A stretch of DNA of 64,000 nucleotides, taken from NCBI RefSeq assembly GCF_030373445.1, contig NZ_JAUCYU010000006.1:62001-126000 (forward strand), written 5' to 3'. Within the stretch, counting starts at the first letter, position 1. Every line of letters starts with the position of its first letter. The position numbers and the translations under genes are program-made. The stretch comes from Roseovarius sp. GTDB lineage: Bacteria > Pseudomonadota > Alphaproteobacteria > Rhodobacterales > Rhodobacteraceae. A model generated the notes under the pieces. That model made no database searches. It was not told the DNA's origin and was given only the letters and a program-made list of their open reading frames with translations. This document shows positions 57,593 to 64,000 of the stretch, one piece after another.

Positions 57593-58836
57593 CCGACCGG
57601 ATCGAAGCCGACTACCTGATCGAAACCCCCGTCGCCCCGAACGCTGCGGCCGAGGCCATGGCGGGCGAGCAAAGCTCCGGCACCTTCGTCAAGGTTCCCG
57701 GCGAAACCCCCGACCTCCACGACCGCGCCGCCGCCCGCGTGGAAGCGCTCGAGGTGATCGAAGACGTCCCCACCCCCTCCCTCCCCGGCGGCCTCGCCGG
57801 CGATACCTACCACCGCGCCCGCGTCACCCTCTCCTGGCCGGTCGAGACAATCGGCCCCGACCTCCTGACACTCATGGCGACCGTCGCCGGCAACCTCTTC
57901 GAACTGCGACAGTTTTCCGGCCTGCGCCTCCTCGACCTGCGCCTGCCCGACAGCTTCGCCGCCGCCTGCCCCGGCCCGCAATTCGGCATCCCCGGCACCC
58001 GCAAGCTGGCCGGGGTCGGCACCGGCCCCCTCATCGGCACCATCGTCAAACCCTCCGTCGGCCTGACCCCCGAAGACACCGCCACCCTCACCGGCACCCT
58101 CGCCCGCGCCGGCATCGACTTCATCAAGGATGACGAGCTTCAGGCCAACGGCCCCGCCTGCCCCTTCGAAGACCGCGCCCGCGCCGTCATGCGCGTCCTC
58201 GACGACCACGCCCAGCGCACCGGCAAGAAGGTGATGTACGCCTTCAACCTCACCGGAGAGGTCGACGACATGCGCCGCCGCCACGACCTCGTCCGCGACC
58301 TCGGCGGCACCTGCGTGATGGCCAGCCTCAACTCGGTCGGCCTCGCCGGCCTGCTGGCCCTCGCCCGCCATACCGAGCTTCCCATCCACGCCCACCGCAA
58401 CGGCTGGGGCTATCTCAGCCGCGCGCCGATGCTGGGCTGGGACTATCCCGCATGGTCAAAACTCTGGCGCCTCGCGGGGGCCGACCACATGCATGTCAAC
58501 GGCCTGAAGAACAAGTTCAGCGAGCCAGACGACAGCGTCATCGCCTCCGCCAGATCCCTGCTCACCCCGATGTTCGCCGACAAACCCTGCATCCCCATGC
58601 CGGTCTTCTCCTCCGGCCAGTCGGCGGTGCAGCCCGAGGAAACCTACCGCCGCCTCGGCAGCGCCGACTGCATCTATGCCGCCGGCGGCGGGATCATGGC
58701 ACACCCCGACGGGCCCGCCGCCGGCGTCACCTCCCTGCGCGAGGCTTGGGAGGCCGCGATGGCCGGCATCCCGGCCCGCGAGCACGCCCGCACCCACCCC
58801 GCCCTCGCCCGCGCGCTGAAGGCCTACGGCGGATGA
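57589..58836 (+). CDS. oiaX: RuBisCO-like protein of the 3-oxoisoapionate-4-phosphate type
   Basis: A 415-residue form IV (RuBisCO-like) protein. The metal site is intact: FIKDDE gives Lys180, Asp182 and Glu183, the equivalents of 201, 203 and 204. HAHRNGWG (267-274) holds the phosphate His-Arg. The RuBisCO KPK motif has become KPS (Lys154, Ser156), so carbon fixation is not expected. In D-apionate catabolism, RuBisCO-like proteins act on 3-oxoisoapionate 4-phosphate, either as decarboxylase (OiaX) or transcarboxylase/hydrolase (OiaT). Which of the two this is cannot be told by eye. The kinase and oxidoisomerase that make the substrate follow directly. Confidence 0.82.
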   Translation: MTDRIEADYLIETPVAPNAAAEAMAGEQSSGTFVKVPGETPDLHDRAAARVEALEVIEDVPTPSLPGGLAGDTYHRARVTLSWPVETIGPDLLTLMATVAGNLFELRQFSGLRLLDLRLPDSFAAACPGPQFGIPGTRKLAGVGTGPLIGTIVKPSVGLTPEDTATLTGTLARAGIDFIKDDELQANGPACPFEDRARAVMRVLDDHAQRTGKKVMYAFNLTGEVDDMRRRHDLVRDLGGTCVMASLNSVGLAGLLALARHTELPIHAHRNGWGYLSRAPMLGWDYPAWSKLWRLAGADHMHVNGLKNKFSEPDDSVIASARSLLTPMFADKPCIPMPVFSSGQSAVQPEETYRRLGSADCIYAAGGGIMAHPDGPAAGVTSLREAWEAAMAGIPAREHARTHPALARALKAYGG

Positions 58837-60215
58837 CCGAGCAGCCCCAACCCCCCCTCGTCGGCTGGTACGGCGACGACTTCACCGGCTCCGCCGCCAC
58901 GATGGAGGTGCTGGCCTTCTCCGGCATCCCCGCCGTCCTCTTCTTCGACATCCCCACCCCCGAGCAATTGGCCGCCTTCCCCGGCACACGCGCCATCGGC
59001 ATCGCCTCCACCGCCCGCAGCCACGGGCCCGACTGGATGGAACGCCACCTGCCGCAAGCCTTCGACTTCCTGCGCGAAACCGGCGCGGCGGTCGTCCATT
59101 ACAAGACCTGCTCCACCCTCGACAGCGCCCCCCACGTGGGCTCCATCGGCAAGGCCATCGACCTCGGCCTGCCCCTTTTCGGCGGCTGGGCGCCCTGCCT
59201 GCTCGCCGCCCCGGCCCTGCGCCGCTACCAGGCGTTCGGCCACCTCTTCGCCGGAGTGCCCGATGGCGTCTTCCGCCTCGACCGCCACCCGGTCATGTCC
59301 CGCCACCCGGTCACGCCGATGGACGAATCCGACGTCGCCCGCCACCTCTCCCGCCAGACCGACCGCCGCTTCGGTCTGGTCGACCTCGAAGACCTCGCCC
59401 GCGACCCGCACGCCGCCCTCACCCGCGAACGCGCCCGGGAGGCGCAAGTCATCTGCCTCGACGCCATGCGAGACGACGACATGGCCCGCTGCGGCGCCTT
59501 GATCTGGGAGAACCGCGACGGCCCCCGCTTCGCCGTGGGCTCCCAGGGCGTGGAATACGCGCTCGTCGCCCACTGGCGCGAAACCGGCGCCCTGCCACGG
59601 CAGGAGACCAACGACACCGCCGGCCCGATCGAGCAAATGCTCGCCGTCTCCGGCTCCGTCTCCCCCGTGACCGCCGCCCAGATCGACTGGGCCGAACAGA
59701 ACGGCTTCGCCCCCATCCCCCTCGATGCCGCGGCCATCATCCGCAACGACCCCTCCGCCGAAGACCGCACCTTCTCCGCCGCCCTCGACGCCCTGCGCCG
59801 GAACCGTGACCCGATCATTCACACCGCCCGCGGCCCCGACGACCCCGCCGTCGCCGCCATGCGCCAGGCCGTGACCGAAACCGGCCTCGCCATGGACGAG
59901 GCCAACGCCCGCCTCGGCGCGGCCCTCGGCCGCCTCCTCGCCCGGCTCCTCAAGGAAACCGGCCTGCGCCGCGCCGTCATCTCCGGCGGCGACACCTCCG
60001 GCCACGCCGCCCGCCAGCTCGGCCTCTTCGCCTTCACCGCGCTCGCCCCCACCATCCCCGGCGCGGCCCTCCTCCAAGCCCATTCCCACGACCCCGCCCT
60101 CGCCGGCCTGCAACTGGCGCTCAAGGGCGGGCAGATGGGCAGCCCCGACTATTTCGGCTGGATCAAACGCGGCGGCGGCACCGCCCCGCAAACACTGGAA
60201 AGGACACACACATGA
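58833..60215 (+). CDS. oiaK: 3-oxoisoapionate kinase-like (DUF1537 family)
   Basis: A 460-residue DUF1537 kinase, distinct from OtnK: the N-motif is WYGDDFTGSAATMEVLAFSG, the middle has HYKTCSTLDSAPHVGSIG, and the C-terminal ATP region is SGGDTSGHAARQLG and LKGGQMGSPDYFG. Next to a RuBisCO-like gene and an ApnO-like gene the best assignment is phosphorylation of 3-oxoisoapionate. ATG 58833 overlaps the upstream stop, and the frame extends back into the previous gene without meaning. Having two paralogous kinases in one operon implies two substrate branches. Confidence 0.82.
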   Translation: MTEQPQPPLVGWYGDDFTGSAATMEVLAFSGIPAVLFFDIPTPEQLAAFPGTRAIGIASTARSHGPDWMERHLPQAFDFLRETGAAVVHYKTCSTLDSAPHVGSIGKAIDLGLPLFGGWAPCLLAAPALRRYQAFGHLFAGVPDGVFRLDRHPVMSRHPVTPMDESDVARHLSRQTDRRFGLVDLEDLARDPHAALTRERAREAQVICLDAMRDDDMARCGALIWENRDGPRFAVGSQGVEYALVAHWRETGALPRQETNDTAGPIEQMLAVSGSVSPVTAAQIDWAEQNGFAPIPLDAAAIIRNDPSAEDRTFSAALDALRRNRDPIIHTARGPDDPAVAAMRQAVTETGLAMDEANARLGAALGRLLARLLKETGLRRAVISGGDTSGHAARQLGLFAFTALAPTIPGAALLQAHSHDPALAGLQLALKGGQMGSPDYFGWIKRGGGTAPQTLERTHT

Positions 60216-61051
60216 CCAAGGTAGCCCTGCTCGGCGCAGGCGGAAAAATGGGCGTCAGGCTCGCCACGAACCTCCGCAACTCCCGCTTCGAGATCGACCC
60301 CGTCGAGATCTCCGAAGACGGCCGCGCCCGCCTCAAATCCGAAACCGGGCTCGACGCGGTGGATCAGGACACCGCCCTCGCCAATGCCGACGTGGTCCTG
60401 ATGGCCGTCCCCGACCGGCTGATCGGCAAGATCGCCCATGGCTTCATCGACAAGGTCCGCCCCGGCACCGCCATCATCGTCCTCGACGCCGCCGCACCCT
60501 ACGCCGGCGAAATGCCGAAACGCGACGACGTCACCTATTTCTGCACCCATCCCTGCCACCCGCACATCCTCGAAGTACAGGACAGTGCCGAGGCGCAAAG
60601 GGACTATTTCGGCGGCATCGCCGCCCCCCAGGGCATCGTCTGCGCCTTGATACAAGGCCCCGAAGAGCATTACGCGCTCTGCGAGGAGATCGCCAAGGTG
60701 ATCTACGCCCCCGTCGCCCGCTCGCACCGCTGCACGTTGGAAAACATCGCCGTGCTCGAGCCCGCGCTTTCCGAAACCGTGGCCGCAACCCTTTCCCTGG
60801 CCCTGCGCGACGCGACCGACCGCGCCGTCGCCATGGGCGTGCCAGAGGCCGCGGCGCATGATTTCGTGCTGGGCCACCTCAAGATCGAGCTGGCCATCGC
60901 CTTCGGCATCTTCCCGGAAGGCAAGTTCTCCGACGGGGCGCTCATGGCCATCGACAAGGCCAAGACCGTCATCTTCAGGGAAAACTGGCTCGACGAGGTG
61001 TTCAGCCTCGACGCCGTGAAGAAATCCGTCGAGGAGATCTGCGCCGGGTAA
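60212..61051 (+). CDS. apnO: D-apionate oxidoisomerase-like dehydrogenase
   Basis: A 279-residue NAD(P)-dependent enzyme. KVALLGAGGKMGVRLATNL is the Rossmann motif, FCTHPCHPHI the active-site region, and the helical C-terminus belongs to the phosphogluconate-dehydrogenase-like domain found in ApnO. ApnO converts D-apionate to 3-oxoisoapionate, the substrate of OiaK, so apnO-oiaK-oiaX form a complete entry path. It overlaps oiaK by ATGA. Another acid-sugar dehydrogenase role is possible. Confidence 0.78.
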   Translation: MTKVALLGAGGKMGVRLATNLRNSRFEIDPVEISEDGRARLKSETGLDAVDQDTALANADVVLMAVPDRLIGKIAHGFIDKVRPGTAIIVLDAAAPYAGEMPKRDDVTYFCTHPCHPHILEVQDSAEAQRDYFGGIAAPQGIVCALIQGPEEHYALCEEIAKVIYAPVARSHRCTLENIAVLEPALSETVAATLSLALRDATDRAVAMGVPEAAAHDFVLGHLKIELAIAFGIFPEGKFSDGALMAIDKAKTVIFRENWLDEVFSLDAVKKSVEEICAG

Positions 61052-61087
61052 CCGCCGCGCCCCGCTGCCAAGTCAAAAGGAGAAATC

Positions 61088-62026
61088 ATGACCGCCACGC
61101 TCGTCATCGGCCCCTACAGCGACACCGACTCCACCGCGCTCGACGCGGCCTTCACCCCCGTCACCCTCGCCAGCGCCGCCGAGTTGCCATCACTCGACGA
61201 CGCCACGCGCAACGCCTTCACCGCTCTTGCCTACAAGGGCCACCACGCCTTCGGCGCGGCCGAGATGGACCAACTGCCCAACCTCGAACTCATTGCCAAT
61301 TACGGCGTGGGCTACGACGCCATCGATGTCTCCGCCGCCGATGCCCGCGGCATCAAGGTCACCAACACGCCCGACGTGCTGAACGACGACGTGGCCGACC
61401 TCGCCGTCGCCATGCTGCTGATGCAGGTCCGCGAGATGGAGCAGGCCAGCAACTGGGCCCGCTCCGGCAACTGGAAGACCAAGGGCGAATACCGGCTCAA
61501 CCGCAAGCTCTCCGGCGGCCGCGCGGGGATCGTCGGCCTCGGCCGGATCGGGCGCGAGATTGCCGACCGGCTGGCCGCCTTCAAGATGGACCTCCACTAC
61601 TACGCCCGCTCCGAGAAGGAGACGCCCGGCTGGACCTACCACGCCGACCCCGTGTCGCTGGCCGAGGCGGTCGACTACCTCGTGATCGCCATCGTCGGCG
61701 GGCCCGATACCGAGAAGTTCGTCTCGAAAGAGGTGATCGACGCGCTCGGCCCCCGCGGCGTGGTGGTCAACATCTCCCGCGGCACCACGGTGGACGAGGC
61801 CGCGCTCCTCGACGCGCTCGAACAGGGCCGCATCGCCGGCGCCGGGCTTGACGTGTTCCTCGGCGAGCCGGATATCGACAAGCGCTTCTACGCGCTCGAC
61901 AACGTGGTGATCCAGCCGCACCAAGGCTCCGGCACGGTCGAAACCCGCGCCGCCATGGGCCAGCTCCAGCGTGACAACATCGCCGCATTCCACGCCGGTC
62001 AGCCCCTGCTGACCGCCGTCAACTGA
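61088..62026 (+). CDS. D-2-hydroxyacid dehydrogenase (glyoxylate/hydroxypyruvate reductase-like)
   Basis: A 312-residue NAD(P)-dependent dehydrogenase. GIVGLGRIGREIADRL binds the cofactor. Catalytic Arg lies in VVNISRGTTVDE, Glu in DVFLGEPDID and His in IQPHQGSGT. It likely reduces glyoxylate or hydroxypyruvate, or oxidises a sugar acid to the 2-keto acid. A good AAGGAG site precedes ATG 61088, 36 bases after apnO. Products such as glycolate from one RuBisCO-like branch would make this step useful. Confidence 0.88.
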   Translation: MTATLVIGPYSDTDSTALDAAFTPVTLASAAELPSLDDATRNAFTALAYKGHHAFGAAEMDQLPNLELIANYGVGYDAIDVSAADARGIKVTNTPDVLNDDVADLAVAMLLMQVREMEQASNWARSGNWKTKGEYRLNRKLSGGRAGIVGLGRIGREIADRLAAFKMDLHYYARSEKETPGWTYHADPVSLAEAVDYLVIAIVGGPDTEKFVSKEVIDALGPRGVVVNISRGTTVDEAALLDALEQGRIAGAGLDVFLGEPDIDKRFYALDNVVIQPHQGSGTVETRAAMGQLQRDNIAAFHAGQPLLTAVN

Positions 62027-62038
62027 GGGGTCCGGGCC

Positions 62039-62806
62039 ATGAAGGAAAACTGCTTCAAACGCGCCATCGCCCAAGGCCGCCCCCAGATCGGCATCTGGAG
62101 CATGATGCGCGAGCCGATGGTCACCGAGATGCTGGGCCAGCTGGGCTTCGACTGGATCCTGCTCGACTGCGAACACACCCCCAATGACGAGCCCGGCGTC
62201 ATGGCCATGCTGCAGGCCCTCTCGGCCTGCGAGACCGAACCGATGGTCCGGCCAAGCTGCCTCAACGTGGCCGAGATCAAGCGCCTGCTCGACGTGGGCG
62301 CCCGCAACATCCTCGTGCCCTACGTGCAGACCGTCGAAGAGGCCGAACTCGCCGCCGCCGCCGTCGCCTACCCACCCGAGGGCATCCGCGGAGTCAGCAG
62401 CGTCTCCCGCGCCACCGGTTTCGGCGCGGAACCCGAGTATTTCACCAAGGCGCGCGAGGAGATTTGCCTGATCGTCCAGATCGAAACCCGCGAGGCGCTC
62501 GACCGGCTGGAGGAGATCGCCGCCGTGCCGGGCATCGACGGGCTGTTCATCGGCCCCGCCGACCTCGCCGCCAGCCTCGGCCACCCGGGCAACCCCAAGC
62601 ACCCCGAGGTCCACGCCGCCATCACCGACGGCATCGCCCGCATCCGCGCCGCCGGGAAACCGGCGGGCTTCCTGTCGCCCGACCAGGCGCTGCTGGAAGA
62701 CGTGGTGAAGGCCGGCTGCACCTTCACCGCGGTCGATATCGACCTGCCGCTCCTGCGCCGCGGCGCATTGGCCCGGCTCGAGGCCTGCAAGCACTTCAAG
62801 GGTTAG
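62039..62806 (+). CDS. HpcH/HpaI-family aldolase
   Basis: A 255-residue metal-dependent class II pyruvate aldolase of the HpaI type. GFDWILLDCEHTPNDEPGV and IVQIETREALDRLEEIAAV carry the Arg/Glu/His sites, and DGLFIGPADLAASLG the metal Asp. Such enzymes split 4-hydroxy-2-oxo acids to pyruvate and an aldehyde. As the last gene of the sugar-acid operon it may cleave a keto-deoxy acid from a side route. It is followed by strong hairpins and the convergent denD. Confidence 0.87.
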   Translation: MKENCFKRAIAQGRPQIGIWSMMREPMVTEMLGQLGFDWILLDCEHTPNDEPGVMAMLQALSACETEPMVRPSCLNVAEIKRLLDVGARNILVPYVQTVEEAELAAAAVAYPPEGIRGVSSVSRATGFGAEPEYFTKAREEICLIVQIETREALDRLEEIAAVPGIDGLFIGPADLAASLGHPGNPKHPEVHAAITDGIARIRAAGKPAGFLSPDQALLEDVVKAGCTFTAVDIDLPLLRRGALARLEACKHFKG

Positions 62807-62811
62807 GGCGA

Positions 62812-62880
62812 CCCGGAATTTTCAAGAATTCCGGGCAAGAAAATCCCATTTTCTTACCCGTTTTCTTCGAAGAAAACGGG
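62812..62880. terminator. Three successive hairpins at a convergent gene boundary
   Basis: First CCCGGAATT (62812-62820) pairs with AATTCCGGG (62827-62835). Next AAGAAAAT (62837-62844) pairs with ATTTTCTT (62848-62855). Last, CCCGTTTTCTTC (62857-62868) is followed at once by its exact inverse (62869-62880), a perfect 24-bp palindrome. With the T- and A-rich arms these would stop transcription from both the HpaI gene and denD. Confidence 0.8.
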
Positions 62881-62888
62881 CACTGCCC

Positions 62889-63857
62889 TCAACCCGCCGG
62901 CTTGTCGTCCTCGAGGTAATACCGCACGTTGTCCTCGAAACTCTCGTCCGCCGACAGCCCCAGTTTCACCGCCTTCTCGGGCCGCAAATCGAAGCGCCAG
63001 CCGCTCACGATCGCCTGGATATCCGGCTGTGCCTCCCACTTGATCAGCTTTGCCGGTTCCGGCCCCGCCACCGCCGTCATCGCGTCGATCATCTGCCCGA
63101 TCGTCCACGTCCGCCCCGGCATCATCATGCAGCGGTTCTGCCCAAGCTCACCCTCATCCAGCTCCGCCCCCTTGATCAGGTTCTCCACGCATTTCCGCGG
63201 GCTCAGGTAGTAATGCGCGAAATCCTCCTCCACCGGGCAAACCGCCTCCTGCCCGTTCAGCGGCTCGCGCAGGATCGACGACATGAAGCTCGACGCCGCC
63301 CGGTTCGGCTTACCCGGCCGCACCGAGATCGTCGGCAGCCGGAACCCCCGCCCATCGACATACCCCTTTCGCGAGAAGTCATTCAGCAACAGCTCGCCCA
63401 TCGCCTTCTGCGCCCCATAAGAGGTCTGCGGATTGAGGAAGGTATGATCGGTGATCGGGTCCGGCACCTCGCCGCCATAGACGGCAATCGAGGAGGTGAA
63501 GACCACGACCGGTTTCGTTCCCAGCTCCCGCGCCCGCTGCAGCACGTTGAGCGTGCCCATCAGGTTGATCGAAAGCCCCGCGTCGAAATCCTCCTCCGCG
63601 TGGGCCGAGACGATGGCGGCCAGCAGGTAGATCACGTCCGTATCCGCCGTGACGCACTCCGCGACCGAGGCCGGGTCGGCGATGTTGCAGGTCACCGTCT
63701 CGACCGGGACCGCACCACCATCGATCGGCGCCGGGTCGTTGATATCCGCCAGCGTGATTTTCTCGATCGCCTTACCGCGCAGCGCTCCCTTCGCGGCCAG
63801 CGCCCGGCCCAGCTTCTGCCCGACGACCCCGCCGCCCCCGATGATCAGGATGTTCAT
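62889..63857 (-). CDS. denD: D-erythronate dehydrogenase-like extended SDR
   Basis: A 322-residue NAD-dependent epimerase/dehydratase-fold protein. ILIIGGGGVVGQKLGRAL binds the cofactor, and FTSSIAVYGG and TSYGAQKAMGELLL contain the Ser, Tyr and Lys. DenD oxidises D-erythronate to 2-oxo-tetronate, the substrate of OtnI, which completes the otn pathway seen on the other strand. ATG 63857 follows GGAGGAG and overlaps the stop of an upstream kinase gene (ATGA). It is convergent with the main sugar-acid operon, so the pathway is split between two transcripts. Confidence 0.85.
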   Translation of the reverse strand: MNILIIGGGGVVGQKLGRALAAKGALRGKAIEKITLADINDPAPIDGGAVPVETVTCNIADPASVAECVTADTDVIYLLAAIVSAHAEEDFDAGLSINLMGTLNVLQRARELGTKPVVVFTSSIAVYGGEVPDPITDHTFLNPQTSYGAQKAMGELLLNDFSRKGYVDGRGFRLPTISVRPGKPNRAASSFMSSILREPLNGQEAVCPVEEDFAHYYLSPRKCVENLIKGAELDEGELGQNRCMMMPGRTWTIGQMIDAMTAVAGPEPAKLIKWEAQPDIQAIVSGWRFDLRPEKAVKLGLSADESFEDNVRYYLEDDKPAG

Positions 63858-64000
63858 GTCTCTCCTCCTTCGAATATCTGCGGCACCAGCGCACCGCGGT
63901 ACTGGATGACCCGCGCAGCAAGCTCCATCGCCCCCCGCGCCGCGTCATCCACTGATTCCCCGGCGGCCATGCCAGCAAGGAACGCCGCCCCGAAACTGTC
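63854..64000 (-). CDS. PfkB-family sugar kinase, C-terminal end (cut by window edge)
   Basis: The last 48 residues of a gene that enters from the right edge. It reads DSFGAAFLAGMAAGES, the second PfkB signature (normally GAGDxFxAxFxxG) with its catalytic Asp at the first visible residue, then a typical final helix. The stop overlaps the denD start by ATGA. The family phosphorylates sugars or keto acids such as 2-keto-3-deoxygluconate. The piece is too short to name the substrate. Confidence 0.8.
   Translation of the reverse strand, partial: DSFGAAFLAGMAAGESVDDAARGAMELAARVIQYRGALVPQIFEGGET

Noticed and set aside
1-64000. Prophage, integrative element, CRISPR array, tRNA or rRNA
   Set aside because: No integrase, transposase, phage structural gene, spaced repeats or tRNA-like cloverleaf was recognised in the window.

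Overview
The window is high-GC DNA packed with genes. Many neighbours overlap by ATGA, and the contents are metabolic and regulatory: a fused-subunit caa3-type oxidase, fatty-acid oxidation, TRAP transport, sugar-acid catabolism and a PE-Lig-Pol DNA ligase D. Protein families and codon bias fit an alphaproteobacterium of the Rhodobacterales (Roseobacter-like). The species cannot be told from sequence alone. I saw no rRNA, tRNA, CRISPR array, insertion sequence or prophage.

Layout. (1) 1-7852: the end of a GNAT acetyltransferase, a very large BTAD/pseudo-cyclase/AAA/TPR regulator coupled to a VOC protein, and an exported caspase-fold TPR protein. (2) 7994-15399: a beta-oxidation operon (FadE-type dehydrogenase, thiolase, FadJ-type multifunctional enzyme, acetyl-CoA hydrolase/transferase), followed by an ExoD-like protein and a convergent ligD. 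(3) 18661-24203, minus strand: five ATGA-coupled caa3 oxidase genes (coxB, a coxA-coxC fusion, a small membrane protein, ctaG, a triheme cytochrome c), divergent from an alpha/beta hydrolase. (4) 25205-46293: an acyl-CoA catabolic island of several facing operons. It holds an acyl-CoA ligase with a divergent MocR regulator, an SCP-x-like thiolase, an HMG-CoA-synthase-like/OB-fold fusion, a four-domain rhodanese, MaoC-type hydratases, acyl-CoA dehydrogenases, a flavin reductase, a three-piece acyl-CoA carboxylase (73-aa biotin carrier, carboxyltransferase, biotin carboxylase), a KstD-like flavoprotein, an enoyl-CoA hydratase and a complete TRAP transporter. The substrate is unknown. (5) 46737-51749: an MFS transporter, a RibB paralogue with a degenerate GTP cyclohydrolase II half, and an MscS channel. 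(6) 51766-64000: KDPG aldolase, then a long sugar-acid operon that joins the OtnK/OtnC/OtnI four-carbon acid-sugar module to an ApnO/OiaK/RuBisCO-like module of the D-apionate type. A hydroxyacid dehydrogenase and an HpaI-type aldolase follow. A convergent D-erythronate dehydrogenase (DenD) and the end of a PfkB kinase lie at the right edge.

How the genes fit together. Region 2 would degrade fatty acids to acetyl-CoA, and region 3 offers a terminal oxidase. Region 4 looks like import by TRAP, CoA activation, carboxylation, dehydrogenation, hydration and thiolysis of an unidentified carboxylic acid, possibly with one flavin-dependent oxygenation. Region 6 turns C4 and branched C5 sugar acids into phosphorylated central intermediates.

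Most unusual non-coding signals: a nearly identical 44-bp array of four 11-bp units, one copy intergenic (4604-4647) and one inside the transketolase reading frame (53735-53778); a 140-bp element with perfect 20-bp inverted ends (52515-52654); a three-hairpin convergent boundary (62812-62880); and several clean operator or promoter candidates.
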